Notes: generated by a model from the sequence alone, not told the origin. A stretch of DNA of 64,000 nt from Deinococcus sonorensis KR-87 (GCF_040256395.1 NZ_CP158299.1:897501-961500), one strand, 5' to 3'. Positions 18,330 to 27,657 are shown, counted from the first letter of the stretch. Translations and numbers: made by a program.

Positions 18330-19637
18330 TCAGGCGTCCGGTGCCCAGCTCACCGTGACGCCGAAGCGCTCGGGCGCGTACTCGGGCAGCACCGTGGCGT
18401 CCCAGCGCTCGGCCAGCGCCACCACCAACGGTAGCCCCAGACCGTTGCCGCTCACGCTCTGCAGGCCGGACCCGCGCTCGAAGGGGCGGGTCAGGCGGGC
18501 CCACTCCTGCGGGTCCGGGCCGTGGCCGCTGTCCCAGACGGTCAGGCGCTGCGGGCCCAGCTGCACGCCCAGCTGCGGGCCACCGTACTTGAGCGCGTTC
18601 TCCAGCAGGTTGCGGATGATCTGACGCACCCCCAGCGCCTCGGCCCAGACTGGAACCACGCTGGAGTCCACGTCCAGCTGCACCTCGCGGCCCAGCGCCG
18701 CGGCGCGCAGCCGCAGCTCGTCCACCACCGTGCGCGCCTGCTGCTGCAGGTCGGTGGGTTCCAGGTCTACCGCCCGGTCGGTTTCGGCCAGCGTGAGCAG
18801 CCCCTGCGCCAGCGACATCAGCTCCACCACCCGCCCCTGCATGATCTCCAGGTGCCGGCGATAGTCGGCCGCCTCGCGGGGCCGCTCCAGCGCCAGTTCC
18901 AGGCGGCCCTGGATGGCGGTCAGCGGGGTGCGCAGCTCGTGGGCCGCCGTGCGGGCAAAGGCCTTCTCACGCTCGATGGTGGCCTCCAGATGGTCCAGCA
19001 TCTCGTTCACGGTGCGGGTCAGCCGCGCCATCTCGTCCTGGCCGCCCGCCGCCGGCACCCGCTCGTGGTAGCTGCCGCGCCGGGTAATGCGGCGGGCGGT
19101 CTGCGCCACCGCGTCCACCGGGCGCAGCGCCCGGTCCGCCAGCGCGTAGCCGGCCGCGCACGCCACCGCGATCATCAGCACACTGCCGGCCAGCAGCACC
19201 TTGCCCAGCGTCTCCAGCAGCACCGCCGTGGTATCGCTGGGCCGCGAGACGCGCAGCCACTGACCCTGCGGCAGCGGCACGCTCAGCACCCGGCGGTGAT
19301 ACAGCGTCAGGGTGCCGGGGCGCAGCGGCACCTGATCCAGCACCGGGTCCGGCACGCCCAGCCGCCGCTGCACGGTGCCGGCGCTGCTGATCAGCTCGAT
19401 GTGCAGTTCCCGCGGCAGCTGCAGTTCGCTGGCAAACTGCTGCTGCCCGTTCGGGCCAGTCTGTAACCCGGCCCGGGCCAGGGCCGCCGTCTCGCTGAGG
19501 CTGACGTCCAGCGTCTGGGTGAGCGAGTAGCGCGCCACCAGATACACCAGCCCCGCCCCCAGCAGCACGCTCAGGCTGAAGATCAGCGCGTAGCCGACCG
19601 TGAGCTTGAGGCGCAGGCTGAGGTCCTGCAGCCTCAC
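18330..19637 (-). CDS. Sensor histidine kinase (HAMP, two-component)
   Basis: Membrane-bound kinase of 435 residues. A first transmembrane helix lies at about 12-35 (YALIFSLSVLLGAGLVYLVA) and a second near residue 155-175, with a periplasmic sensor domain of about 120 residues between them. A HAMP segment follows, then the phospho-acceptor AAHELRTPLTAIQGR near residue 255, N-box RNLLENALKYGG, and G-boxes DSGHGPD and GNGLGLPLV. It starts at GTG 19637, overlapping the response regulator's stop by 4 bp. The longer frame start at 19784 lies inside the regulator gene and is rejected. The signal sensed is unknown. Confidence 0.92.
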   Translation of the reverse strand: MRLQDLSLRLKLTVGYALIFSLSVLLGAGLVYLVARYSLTQTLDVSLSETAALARAGLQTGPNGQQQFASELQLPRELHIELISSAGTVQRRLGVPDPVLDQVPLRPGTLTLYHRRVLSVPLPQGQWLRVSRPSDTTAVLLETLGKVLLAGSVLMIAVACAAGYALADRALRPVDAVAQTARRITRRGSYHERVPAAGGQDEMARLTRTVNEMLDHLEATIEREKAFARTAAHELRTPLTAIQGRLELALERPREAADYRRHLEIMQGRVVELMSLAQGLLTLAETDRAVDLEPTDLQQQARTVVDELRLRAAALGREVQLDVDSSVVPVWAEALGVRQIIRNLLENALKYGGPQLGVQLGPQRLTVWDSGHGPDPQEWARLTRPFERGSGLQSVSGNGLGLPLVVALAERWDATVLPEYAPERFGVTVSWAPDA

Positions 19638-20326
19638 GGGGTCCGGGCCTCCGGCTCCAGCAGCCCGCCCAGCCGGTAGCCCACCCCCCGCACCGTGTCG
19701 ATCAGGTCCTCGGAGGTCTTGCGCCGCACGATGCTGACGTACACGTCGATCACCTTGGGCTCCACGCCGCTCTCGCCCGCCCACAGCCGCTCAATGATGT
19801 CTGAACGGGTGAAGACCCGGCCCGGGTGCAGCGCGAACAGCTCCAGCAGCGCGAACTCGCGGCGCGACAGGTCCGAGCGGGTGCCGCGCCGCACCACGCT
19901 GCGCGAGGCCAGATCCAGCAGCCAGCCGCCCGGCAGGCTCAGCTCGTTGCGGGCGGTGCCGCGGCTGCGCCGGATCAGCGCCCGCACCCGCGCCCGCAGC
20001 TCACTCAGCGCGAACGGCTTGCCCAGGTAGTCGTCGCCGCCCACGTCCAGGCCCTGCACCCGGTCCTCCACCCGGCTGCGGGCGGTGAGGTACAGAATCG
20101 GAATCTGCACGCCGCTGGCCCTCAGCTGCTGGCCCAGCTGATAGCCGGCATCCTGGCCCTCCGGCAGCATTACGTCCAGAATCAGCAGCGCGTAGGGAAA
20201 CATCCGGGCCAGCTCCTGACCCTGCACCGCGCTGCTGGCCACGTCACAGTCGTAGCCTTCCTCGCCCAGCCCCTCCTGCAGCAGCTCGGCAATGTGCGGA
20301 TCATCCTCGACAAGCAGCAGACGCAT
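19634..20326 (-). CDS. OmpR-family response regulator
   Basis: The receiver domain has acidic pocket EDD near residue 7, phospho-acceptor Asp in LILDVMLPEG near residue 51, the conserved Thr in LYLTARS and Lys in GKPFALSEL. A C-terminal winged helix follows (SRREFALLELFALHPGRVFTR, then VRGVGYRLGG). It is 230 residues long. It is translated just ahead of its cognate kinase with a GTGA overlap. GATAAT lies six bases before its ATG, a near match to the leaderless layout. Confidence 0.94.
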   Translation of the reverse strand: MRLLLVEDDPHIAELLQEGLGEEGYDCDVASSAVQGQELARMFPYALLILDVMLPEGQDAGYQLGQQLRASGVQIPILYLTARSRVEDRVQGLDVGGDDYLGKPFALSELRARVRALIRRSRGTARNELSLPGGWLLDLASRSVVRRGTRSDLSRREFALLELFALHPGRVFTRSDIIERLWAGESGVEPKVIDVYVSIVRRKTSEDLIDTVRGVGYRLGGLLEPEARTP

Positions 20327-20427
20327 GTCTGGATTATCCTCGCCCTGAAGGGAGATACGGGGCCGGCGGCAGGGAACAGGTCATGCCCCCAGCCTGCGCC
20401 TGACGGGTAGCGGCAGGGTATAGCGAA

Positions 20428-20464
20428 CTGGGCAGGACCCGCCCTGTCGGCGGGTCCTGCCCAG
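20428..20464 (-). terminator. Perfect 16-bp hairpin after the BON-domain gene
   Basis: CTGGGCAGGACCCGCC (20428-20443) pairs exactly with 20449-20464 around a 5-nt loop. It follows the stop at 20474. There is no T-run, so termination efficiency is uncertain. Confidence 0.65.
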
Positions 20465-20473
20465 TGGACCGCT

Positions 20474-21535
20474 TTAGCGGCTCACGTCATCGCTGATCCG
20501 GACGCTGCTGGCCGACAGCCCACCGCTGCTGGTGGAGCCGGCGCCACCGCCGCCCTGACCCTGCCCCGACGACGGGCCACTGGAGGATGTCTGGCTGCTG
20601 GAGATCACCGGACTGTCCTGTCCCTGCATCTGGGCCTGGGCGCCGCGACCCTCGGCACTGACCCGCAGCTGGTTATGCACGTCGCGCACGCCGCGCAGCG
20701 ACTCCGCCACGTCCTCGGCCCGGCGTTTCTGCATCCGGTCCGTCACGGTGCCGGTGAGGGTGACCTCGCCGCCCTGCACCTGCACCTCGATGTCACTGGC
20801 GTCCACACCATGATCGTCTTCCAGCGCGTCGTTCACGCTCTCACGGATGCGGTCGTCGCTGCGCTGGTAACCTCTGGGCCCCTTGCCCTGATGACTCTGC
20901 ATCATGCCGCCGGAGCGCTGGTCCTGGCCGCCCATGCCGCTCCAGCCCTGGCGCTGCCCCATGCCCTGCTGGCTGTACTGGCTGTCGGGCATGGGCCGGA
21001 AGCGCATCTCGCTGTCCTGCCCCCCGTTCTCGCGCCAGCCGCGGCCCATGCCATGCCCCTGGCCGTACTGCTCCTGGCGCATGTAGGTGTAGTCCTCGTT
21101 CTCGGTCCCGTAGCCCTGATTGTCGTCCATGTAGCGCCGCATCCGGTCGCCGCCCTGTCCATAGTTGCCCTGGCCATAGCCACCGGAGCCGCCCTGGCCA
21201 CCGCCACGCCACTGGGTGTCGCCGCCCATCTGGCGGCCATATCCCTGGCCGTACATCTGGCCCTGACCCCCGCCCATGCCCCGGCCATACGCGCCGGAAC
21301 GGTCCCCACTCCACGGTCCCTGGCTGCCCTGACCCTGGGTCCACTGCCCCTGACCGGAACGGCCTTCACGCGGGCTGTAGCCCAGGTCCTCGTCATAGCG
21401 CAGCACGTCCGGGCTGGTGTTGCTCTCGGCCTGCCAGTTGCGGCCGGAACTGCGGTCGTCCTGCCGGCGGTTGCCGTAGCGTTGATCGTCCATCCGGGCA
21501 GCGTCGTCGTAGCGGTCATCACGTCGGTTCGTCAT
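20474..21535 (-). CDS. BON-domain protein with long Gly/Gln/Met/Tyr-rich disordered region
   Basis: Residues 1-225 are a low-complexity segment (runs such as GMGGGQGQMYGQGYGRQMGG) with almost no hydrophobic residues. At about 228-290 there is a BON domain (DDRIRESVNDALEDDHGVD, then VQGGEVTLTGTVTDRMQKRRAEDVAESLRG split across two strands). A Ser/Gly/Gln tail follows. BON domains usually bind membranes or hydrophobic ligands in osmotic-shock-type proteins. No signal peptide is present. The prion-like composition suggests phase separation or a desiccation role, but that is inference. GGGAGGA precedes the ATG by seven bases. Confidence 0.85.
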   Translation of the reverse strand: MTNRRDDRYDDAARMDDQRYGNRRQDDRSSGRNWQAESNTSPDVLRYDEDLGYSPREGRSGQGQWTQGQGSQGPWSGDRSGAYGRGMGGGQGQMYGQGYGRQMGGDTQWRGGGQGGSGGYGQGNYGQGGDRMRRYMDDNQGYGTENEDYTYMRQEQYGQGHGMGRGWRENGGQDSEMRFRPMPDSQYSQQGMGQRQGWSGMGGQDQRSGGMMQSHQGKGPRGYQRSDDRIRESVNDALEDDHGVDASDIEVQVQGGEVTLTGTVTDRMQKRRAEDVAESLRGVRDVHNQLRVSAEGRGAQAQMQGQDSPVISSSQTSSSGPSSGQGQGGGGAGSTSSGGLSASSVRISDDVSR

Positions 21536-21641
21536 AAAGCGTCCTCCCTGAGAGAAGCGAGCTTTCTTGGCCTGCTTCCATCTGACGCTTCCAACCTGCG
21601 AATTGAATGACAGCTTGGTTCAGCGGCGACGCCGGCCGGGC

Positions 21642-22184
21642 TCATGAAGTCGCGCTCAACCGGGTGTACGGCAGGGTCCAGACCAGCAGGGGGCCATCTT
21701 CCAGGTCGAAGCTCTGCCCCGTCTGGATGAAGCCGAGCTTCTCCAGTACCCGGGCGCTGGCCCGGTTGTGGGTGGCCGTCTGCGCCCAGATCTGCTGCAC
21801 CTCCGGACGCTGACGGAACGCCTGAACCATCGCGCCCACCGCCTCGGTGGCGTAGCCGTGGCCCCACACTTCGGCGTTGAACCCGTATCCGATTTCCAGA
21901 CGGCCCTCGGCATCCGGGCCGCCCTTGCCACTCAGCTGTCCGATGGCCCGGCCATCCTCACGGCGTACGGCCGTGTAGCTCCAGGGATCGCCGTGTTCCG
22001 GCTGGGTGTGCAGCCGCGAAGCGAACAGCGGCAGCACGGCGCCGGGCCACTGTGGCGGGTAATGCACCTGCAGGGGCCCCTGCGGGCCGTCCAGCTCAGC
22101 GGTGAAGTCGTCGTGGATCAGTCGCTCGCGCATGATGCGGGTAGGCAGCGGGAGCAGCCACAGCCGGGGAGTAGTCAGAGTCAC
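21642..22184 (-). CDS. GNAT-family N-acetyltransferase (RimJ/RimL-like)
   Basis: The 180-residue protein begins LTTPRLWLLPLPTRIMRE, typical of RimJ/RimL-type acetyltransferases, and has the acetyl-CoA loop EVWGHGYATEAV near residue 110, then TATHNRASARVLEKLGF. It would acetylate an amine on a protein or small molecule; the substrate is unknown. The start is GTG 22184, seven bases after TACACT, so it is probably leaderless. Confidence 0.9.
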   Translation of the reverse strand: MTLTTPRLWLLPLPTRIMRERLIHDDFTAELDGPQGPLQVHYPPQWPGAVLPLFASRLHTQPEHGDPWSYTAVRREDGRAIGQLSGKGGPDAEGRLEIGYGFNAEVWGHGYATEAVGAMVQAFRQRPEVQQIWAQTATHNRASARVLEKLGFIQTGQSFDLEDGPLLVWTLPYTRLSATS

Positions 22185-22191
22185 GCACTTC

Positions 22192-22197
22192 AGTGTA
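22192..22197 (-). promoter_or_regulatory. Leaderless-type -10 box (TACACT) of the acetyltransferase gene
   Basis: Minus-strand TACACT followed by GAAGTGC and GTG 22184. Confidence 0.65.
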
Positions 22198-22235
22198 GGG
22201 GGCCTTCAGATGAGCGCGGCCTGTGACCTGCGTCG

Positions 22236-22264
22236 TTGCGCCGGGTCAGGGCAGCCTCTAGAAT
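22236..22264 (+). promoter_or_regulatory. Promoter of the phosphoesterase gene
   Basis: TTGCGC (22236-22241) and TAGAAT (22259-22264) are 17 bp apart. Transcription from about 22271 excludes the in-frame ATG at 22263 and leaves ATG 22335 as the likely start. Confidence 0.6.
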
Positions 22265-22334
22265 GGCCGAACTTCAACTCAGAACGCCCAGGGTTGTGCC
22301 GGTGGGTCGGCCCCGGCGCCCAGGTGGTGTAGCG

Positions 22335-23012
22335 ATGTCGCTCCGTACCCACAATCCAGCGCAGATGCTTCCGGTGGCGCCCTCCACGGAAGGCGCCGCG
22401 AAGCAGCCACGCCGCCTGATGATCGTGGCCGACTACGTGCATCCCTTCGTGTACCGCCAGGGCTTCCCGCAGGGCGTGCCGCAGGTGGATGCGGTGCTGG
22501 CGGCGGGCGACCTACCCGGGTACTACCTGGAGTTCATCGCCACCAAGCTGCCGGTACCGGTCCTGTACGTGCCGGGCAACCATGCCAACGAATACATCAA
22601 CGAGGGCGACGGCCGGATTCTGCCGCGCGGCGTGACCAACGTGCACGGCCGGGTGGTGGAGGTGGCCGGGATCACCGTTGCCGGCTGGGGCGGGGTACCG
22701 CGCTACCGGGACGGTGGGGAGGGGCAGTACAGCGAGGCCCAGGCGCGCTGGGGCCTGCGGGTGCTGGCGATGCGGGCGCGCCGCGGCGTGGACGTACTGC
22801 TCACCCACGCGCCGCCCACCGGACCGCACGCTGGCCTGGACCACGCCCACCGGGGCTGCGCCGCGCTACAGACCTTCATGGACCGGCGGCATCCGAAGGT
22901 GGTGGTGCACGGCCACATCCACGAGTACGAGGGCAAGAAGCTGGAATACCTCGACCCGAGCAGCGGCGCGCGCGTCATCAACGCCTACGGCTACCGCATC
23001 ATCGAGCTGTAG
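22335..23012 (+). CDS. Calcineurin-like metallophosphoesterase
   Basis: The product of about 225 residues has the metal-ligand series of the family: GDLPG, GNHANEY, THAPP and HGHIHEYEG. The first motif is atypical: ADYVHPFVY replaces the usual DxH. The substrate is unknown. The start is chosen at ATG 22335 with AGGTGG seven bases upstream, because the predicted promoter lies at 22236-22264. Frame extension to 22236 would place the promoter inside the gene. It is followed 34 bp later by the TRIC gene, which has its own -10 box. Confidence 0.85.
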   Translation: MSLRTHNPAQMLPVAPSTEGAAKQPRRLMIVADYVHPFVYRQGFPQGVPQVDAVLAAGDLPGYYLEFIATKLPVPVLYVPGNHANEYINEGDGRILPRGVTNVHGRVVEVAGITVAGWGGVPRYRDGGEGQYSEAQARWGLRVLAMRARRGVDVLLTHAPPTGPHAGLDHAHRGCAALQTFMDRRHPKVVVHGHIHEYEGKKLEYLDPSSGARVINAYGYRIIEL

Positions 23013-23034
23013 GACCCGGTCCTCCCCACCGCCG

Positions 23035-23040
23035 TATGCT
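23035..23040 (+). promoter_or_regulatory. Leaderless-type -10 box (TATGCT) of the TRIC gene
   Basis: TATGCT lies six bases before GTG 23047. Confidence 0.6.
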
Positions 23041-23046
23041 GAAGAG

Positions 23047-23703
23047 GTGCCCTGGTTTCCGCTTGATCTGAACGCCAGCCTGCGCGTCATCGACATTGTG
23101 GGCACGCTGGCCTTCAGCATGAGCGGCGCGCTGCTGGGGGTCCGCAAACGCTTTGACCTGTTCGGGGTGCTGGTGCTGGGCTGCGTCACGGCGGTGGGCG
23201 GCGGGGCCATCCGTGACACGCTGACCGGCAACACCCCGCCGCTGTTTCTGCGCGACGAGACCTATCTGTGGGTGGCGATTCTGGGGTCGCTGGCCGCCTT
23301 TGCCTTCGGCATCCGGCTGGCGCGCTTCGAGCGGGCCATCAGCCTGTTTGACACGCTGGGCCTGGGCCTGTTTGCGGCGGCTGGGGCGCTGGGGGCGCTG
23401 CGGCTGCGCGAGGTGGGCATCACGCTGGGGCCGCTGGGCGTGACCTTCGCCGGGATGCTGTCGGGAGTGGGCGGCGGCATCGTGCGCGACCTGCTGGCGC
23501 ACGAGGTGCCGGAAGTGCTGTACCGCCGCGACCAGCTGTACGCCACCGCCGCCGCCGGCGGGGCGCTGGCGGTGTACCTGCTGCACGGCCACGTCCCGGA
23601 CCTGGAAGCGCAGCTGATGGGGGCCGGGGTGGTGGTGCTGCTGCGCTGGTTGTCGCGACGCGGCTGGGTGCAGCTCCCGGTCCGCCGGCTGCCGGAGGGC
23701 TAA
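23047..23703 (+). CDS. TRIC-type (UPF0126/YadS) cation channel family membrane protein
   Basis: The 218-residue membrane protein shows the internal duplication of the family. Each half has three hydrophobic helices and a GGGxxRD motif: AVGGGAIRDTLTGN near residue 55 and GVGGGIVRDLLAHE near residue 140. A seventh helix ends the protein. Prokaryotic TRIC homologues form trimeric monovalent-cation channels. The start is GTG 23047, and a bidirectional terminator follows. Confidence 0.9.
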   Translation: MPWFPLDLNASLRVIDIVGTLAFSMSGALLGVRKRFDLFGVLVLGCVTAVGGGAIRDTLTGNTPPLFLRDETYLWVAILGSLAAFAFGIRLARFERAISLFDTLGLGLFAAAGALGALRLREVGITLGPLGVTFAGMLSGVGGGIVRDLLAHEVPEVLYRRDQLYATAAAGGALAVYLLHGHVPDLEAQLMGAGVVVLLRWLSRRGWVQLPVRRLPEG

Positions 23704-23708
23704 CAGCG

Positions 23709-23740
23709 AGGAGGCCGACCCCAAAGGGGGCCGGCCTCCT
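23709..23740. terminator. Bidirectional terminator between the TRIC and desaturase genes
   Basis: AGGAGGCCG(A)CCCC and GGGG(C)CGGCCTCCT form a 14-position stem with one mismatch and a short A-rich loop, between two convergent stop codons. No long T-run. Confidence 0.7.
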
Positions 23741-23754
23741 GAGCGTGCGGGGGT

Positions 23755-24861
23755 TCAGTCGTCGGACGCCTGGACCGCCGCCTCGACCGGCTGGGTCACG
23801 GCGGGCATCTCCGGGTTCGGCACGAACTCGGTCGGGTCCACGGCATCAAAGCCGATGCCCTGCTCGTAGTCCTGAATGCGGGTGTACAGGCGCTTCACGT
23901 CGCCTTCCACACTGCCGTAGTCGAAGGTGTCCCAGATGGCGGTCTGGATCTTCTGCTCGCCGTCGAAGGTGGGCACCTCGCGGGTGGCCTTGATCCCCTC
24001 CTCCAGCTTCTTGCGGCTCTCGATACCCAGGTTGCGGAACGCCACCTGCATCACGTCGCGCGAGAAGTCGCGCGGGCCGTAGATGCCGGCGCGGTAGACC
24101 GTCTCGGCGAACTCGTCCCAGTTCGGCACCAGGTAGCTGGCCGGCATCGAGAACTGGCCGATCACGTTCTTGATCGCTTCCAGCGTGCGCTGCGGGTAGT
24201 AGTACAGGTACAGGCGCGCGCCTTCCAGGAAGAAGTTGTAGTGCGCCGCCTCGTCCACCGCGATGATCTGCGCCACCCGCGCCAGCACCGGGTCCACGGC
24301 GTTCTGAACCTTGTCGCTCTTGCCGTTGGCGAGCCGCATCAGGTTGAGGTAGTTCAGCTGGGTGGCGCGCTCCTGGAACACGGTGTACACCAGATTGTGA
24401 ATCGCGTCCGGGAACGGCAGGTGCCACTGCTGGGCACGCAGCCGCTCCTTGTACTCCTCGATCCAGGCGGGCGAGCGCTGACGGCTGAACAGCACCACGT
24501 TCTCCCAGGCGTCGGCGTGCTTCTCCTCCTCGCTGCCCCAGCGCAGCTGAAAGTGGCTGCGGCCGTGCGAGCGCCGCACCAGGTTCACCAGTTCGCTGGT
24601 GTAGTCCGGCGCGTACTGCTCCACCGCGAAGAAGCCGGTCACGGCGGTCATGATCTCCTTGGGCAGGTCATGGCGCAGGCTCTTCCAGTCGAAGCTCTGG
24701 TCCGGGTTCCAGTTGCGGGTTTCCTGACTGCGGGCGGTGTACCAGCGGTACAGGCCAAGAAAAGCACGCTCGATCAGGCGGTCCTTCTCGCGGTTGCTCA
24801 GCAGTCCGGCCGGCGTGCGGGGCACGTCTGCCAGGGCATTGGGGGGTAAGATGGCACTCAT
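23755..24861 (-). CDS. Acyl-ACP desaturase (stearoyl-ACP desaturase family)
   Basis: Soluble diiron enzyme of the ferritin-like superfamily that introduces a double bond into acyl-ACP. Iron ligands are visible as WGSEEEKHADAW near residue 110 (EExxH motif) and VDEAAHYNFFLE near residue 200 (DExxH). It is 368 residues long, near the family norm, without membrane segments, unlike membrane desaturases. AAAGGAG precedes the ATG. It would set membrane unsaturation; the partner ferredoxin is not encoded nearby. Confidence 0.9.
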   Translation of the reverse strand: MSAILPPNALADVPRTPAGLLSNREKDRLIERAFLGLYRWYTARSQETRNWNPDQSFDWKSLRHDLPKEIMTAVTGFFAVEQYAPDYTSELVNLVRRSHGRSHFQLRWGSEEEKHADAWENVVLFSRQRSPAWIEEYKERLRAQQWHLPFPDAIHNLVYTVFQERATQLNYLNLMRLANGKSDKVQNAVDPVLARVAQIIAVDEAAHYNFFLEGARLYLYYYPQRTLEAIKNVIGQFSMPASYLVPNWDEFAETVYRAGIYGPRDFSRDVMQVAFRNLGIESRKKLEEGIKATREVPTFDGEQKIQTAIWDTFDYGSVEGDVKRLYTRIQDYEQGIGFDAVDPTEFVPNPEMPAVTQPVEAAVQASDD

Positions 24862-25011
24862 AGAACTCCTTTCAGGGCGGGCGATGCCGCTGCGTCCTGA
24901 CCCTCGCCTGCAGTGCTGCTCAGGCAGGTCGGAGGATGGGTCAGCCTACCATTCCTTCCTGATGGGATAATGCGGTCCAGCCAAACATCTGCCGGGTCCT
25001 GTCACCGCGAG

Positions 25012-25017
25012 TACACT
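25012..25017 (+). promoter_or_regulatory. Leaderless-type -10 box (TACACT) of the peroxiredoxin gene
   Basis: TACACT followed by GTCGGGC and ATG 25025. Confidence 0.65.
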
Positions 25018-25024
25018 GTCGGGC

Positions 25025-25480
25025 ATGACTCTGCTTGGTCAGCCTGCCCCCGACTTCACCCTGCCCTCCACCGGCGGCGAGCCGGTCACGCTCAGCAGCT
25101 ACCGCGGCCACCGCACGGTGGTGCTGGTGTTCTATCCGATGGACTTCTCGCCGGTGTGCAGCATGCAGCTGCCCGAGTACTCGGGCCGCCAGGACGACTT
25201 CGGCGACGCGGGCGCGGTGGTGCTGGGCATCAACCGCGACAGCGTGTATACCCACCGCGCCTGGGCCGCCGAGTACGGCATCGAGCTGCCGCTGCTAGCC
25301 GACATGACGCTCACGGTGGCCCGCGACTACGGGGTGGCCATCGATGAGCGCGGCATCACCCAGCGGGCGGTGTTCATCATCGATAAGGAAGGCGTGGTGC
25401 GGTACGAGGCCATCGAGGCCAAGACCGGCGACTACACCGTGCGCCCGGAGCAGGTCCTGGAGCGGGTCAGGGCGCTGTAG
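25025..25480 (+). CDS. Peroxiredoxin, 1-Cys AhpE-like
   Basis: Thiol peroxidase of 151 residues. The peroxidatic cysteine is in FYPMDFSPVCSMQ near residue 48, the family PxxxTxxC region with Ser for Thr. No other cysteine exists in the protein, so it cannot form an intramolecular disulfide and must be recycled by an external thiol such as bacillithiol or a redoxin. The absence of a resolving cysteine makes it AhpE-like. It probably contributes to peroxide resistance. Its 3' end overlaps the convergent membrane-protein gene by 14 bp. Confidence 0.9.
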   Translation: MTLLGQPAPDFTLPSTGGEPVTLSSYRGHRTVVLVFYPMDFSPVCSMQLPEYSGRQDDFGDAGAVVLGINRDSVYTHRAWAAEYGIELPLLADMTLTVARDYGVAIDERGITQRAVFIIDKEGVVRYEAIEAKTGDYTVRPEQVLERVRAL

Positions 25481-25823
25481 GGTCCGGCGCCTCAGCCGCG
25501 CTCGCCGCGTCCTCCCAGGCCAGCGCCGGAATCAGCGCGAAGCTGCCTACGAACAGGCTGGCCAGCGCGCCCGGCACCCGCAGCGGCGTGCGCCCGTGCA
25601 GCAGCAGGTACAGCGCCCCCAGGGTGCTGAGCGCCCCCACGTCCATGAACATCACGCGGGCGAATCGGCTGCGCCGCAGGGTTTCCAGCGTGCCCAGGTC
25701 GTCGGGGCGGCCCCGGCCCAGCGCCGCCGTGGTGAGCAGCAGGGCGTACAGGCCCAGGTACAGCTGCAGGCGAGGCGGGCCGGGCCGCCGGTACCGCGAG
25801 ATCACCCCGTCAATCCGGTTCAT
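25467..25823 (-). CDS. Small membrane protein, unknown function
   Basis: 118 residues with three hydrophobic segments: about 22-36 (YLGLYALLLTTAAL), 57-76 (MFMDVGALSTLGALYLLL) and 84-102. A positively charged N-terminus (RIDGVISRYRRPGPPR) suggests a cytoplasmic N-end. The C-terminal tail is acidic. I do not recognise a family. TAGGCT five bases before the ATG indicates a leaderless start. It is convergent with the peroxiredoxin gene. Confidence 0.65.
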   Translation of the reverse strand: MNRIDGVISRYRRPGPPRLQLYLGLYALLLTTAALGRGRPDDLGTLETLRRSRFARVMFMDVGALSTLGALYLLLHGRTPLRVPGALASLFVGSFALIPALAWEDAASAAEAPDPTAP

Positions 25824-25828
25824 GACTC

Positions 25829-25834
25829 AGCCTA
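25829..25834 (-). promoter_or_regulatory. Leaderless-type -10 box (TAGGCT) of the small membrane protein gene
   Basis: Minus-strand TAGGCT, then GAGTC and ATG 25823. It is divergent from the YgfZ start 55 bp away. Confidence 0.55.
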
Positions 25835-25865
25835 CCGGGTCACGTTGAGCCGCGCGCCGCTGCGT

Positions 25866-25871
25866 TAAGCT
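25866..25871 (+). promoter_or_regulatory. Leaderless-type -10 box (TAAGCT) of the ygfZ-like gene
   Basis: TAAGCT lies six bases before ATG 25878. Confidence 0.55.
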
Positions 25872-25877
25872 CCGGCT

Positions 25878-26718
<841 letters not shown>

Positions 26719-26738
<20 letters not shown>

Positions 26739-27162
26739 CCTGGGCGAGCGCCCCAGCGCCGCTCACCTGCTGGCCGCCCTGCGCCGGGTGTACCTGCTGG
26801 GACTGGCCGCCCTGTTGATTCCGGGCCTGCTGATCGGGCTGCCGTACGCGCTGCTCGGCTCCGCCGCGTGGAGTGGCGGGGTGCTGACGGCCCTGGGCGT
26901 CACGGCGCTGCTGTGCGCGGGTCTGGCGCTGGGCCTGGCCACCCGCACCGCCCGGCAGGTCACGCCCGGCACCCCGGAGGGGCGCGCCCTCAGCATCCAG
27001 GCGGCCATTCAGGCGGCCAGCGCGCCGGGCGTGCCGCTGTTGATGGCCTGCACCGCGCTGACCCAGCCGCTGGCGCTGCTGACCCTGCTGCTGCTGGCGG
27101 CCGTGGTGGGTGTGGCCGGCTGGCTGACCCTGCCGCAGTGGAGCCAGCGGGCCAGCGGCTAA
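26719..27162 (+). CDS. Four-helix membrane protein coupled to ygfZ, unknown function
   Basis: 147 residues with hydrophobic stretches at about 28-52, 55-75, 98-115 and 116-135 (for example [19 protein letters not shown]). There is no motif I recognise. The ATG lies 20 bp inside the 3' end of ygfZ, in another frame, so translation is probably coupled. Composition is Leu/Ala-rich like other membrane proteins here, which argues that the frame is real. Confidence 0.65.
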
Positions 27163-27199
27163 CCTGAGCGGAATCACGGCGCGGCGAGCCACGCTTCTT

Positions 27200-27205
27200 T
27201 AGCCT
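27200..27205 (+). promoter_or_regulatory. Leaderless-type -10 box (TAGCCT) of the DUF488 gene
   Basis: TAGCCT lies five bases before ATG 27211. Confidence 0.55.
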
Positions 27206-27210
27206 GAGCC

Positions 27211-27657
27211 ATGACCACACCTCCCCTCTTCACCATCGGCTACGAGGGCGCGGCCCTTCCGGACCTGATTGCCACCCTGCAGGCGGCCGGCGTGAAGGTG
27301 CTGGTGGACACCCGCGAGCGCGCCCAGAGCCGCCGCCCCGGCTTTTCCAAAACGGCGCTGGGGCAGGCGCTGGCGTCGGGCGGCATCGAGTACCGCCACC
27401 TGCGCGCCCTGGGCACGCCGCCCAGCCTGCGCAAGGAGTACCGGCTCAGCCATGACTTTCAGGTGCTGGCCGGCGGCTACGCGGTGCATCTGGCCACCCA
27501 GCGGGACGCGCTGGAGACGTTGGGAGACTGGGTTCAGCAGCAGCCGGTCTGCCTGCTGTGTTACGAGGCCGATCCGGGCGCCTGTCACCGCTCGCTGATT
27601 GCGCAGCGGCTGCAGGACCTGCAGCTGGTGGGGGCAGTTCAGCACCTGAAAATGTAG
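27211..27657 (+). CDS. DUF488 family protein
   Basis: The 148-residue protein starts LFTIGYEGAALPDLIATL and ends with CLLCYEADPGACHRSLIAQ, both hallmarks of DUF488 (IGYxG and CxExxPxxCHR). The two cysteines and the histidine may bind metal or DNA/nucleotides; the biochemical role of the family is not settled. A leaderless-type -10 box precedes it. A 229-bp gap with no other gene follows before the Tat-SDR gene. Confidence 0.85.
   Translation: MTTPPLFTIGYEGAALPDLIATLQAAGVKVLVDTRERAQSRRPGFSKTALGQALASGGIEYRHLRALGTPPSLRKEYRLSHDFQVLAGGYAVHLATQRDALETLGDWVQQQPVCLLCYEADPGACHRSLIAQRLQDLQLVGAVQHLKM

Noticed and set aside
24862..25024. NrdR boxes upstream of the diiron protein gene, if it were ribonucleotide reductase R2
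   Set aside because: The protein's EExxH and DExxH context fits acyl-ACP desaturase rather than R2, and I see no pair of NrdR-box-like palindromes in this gap.
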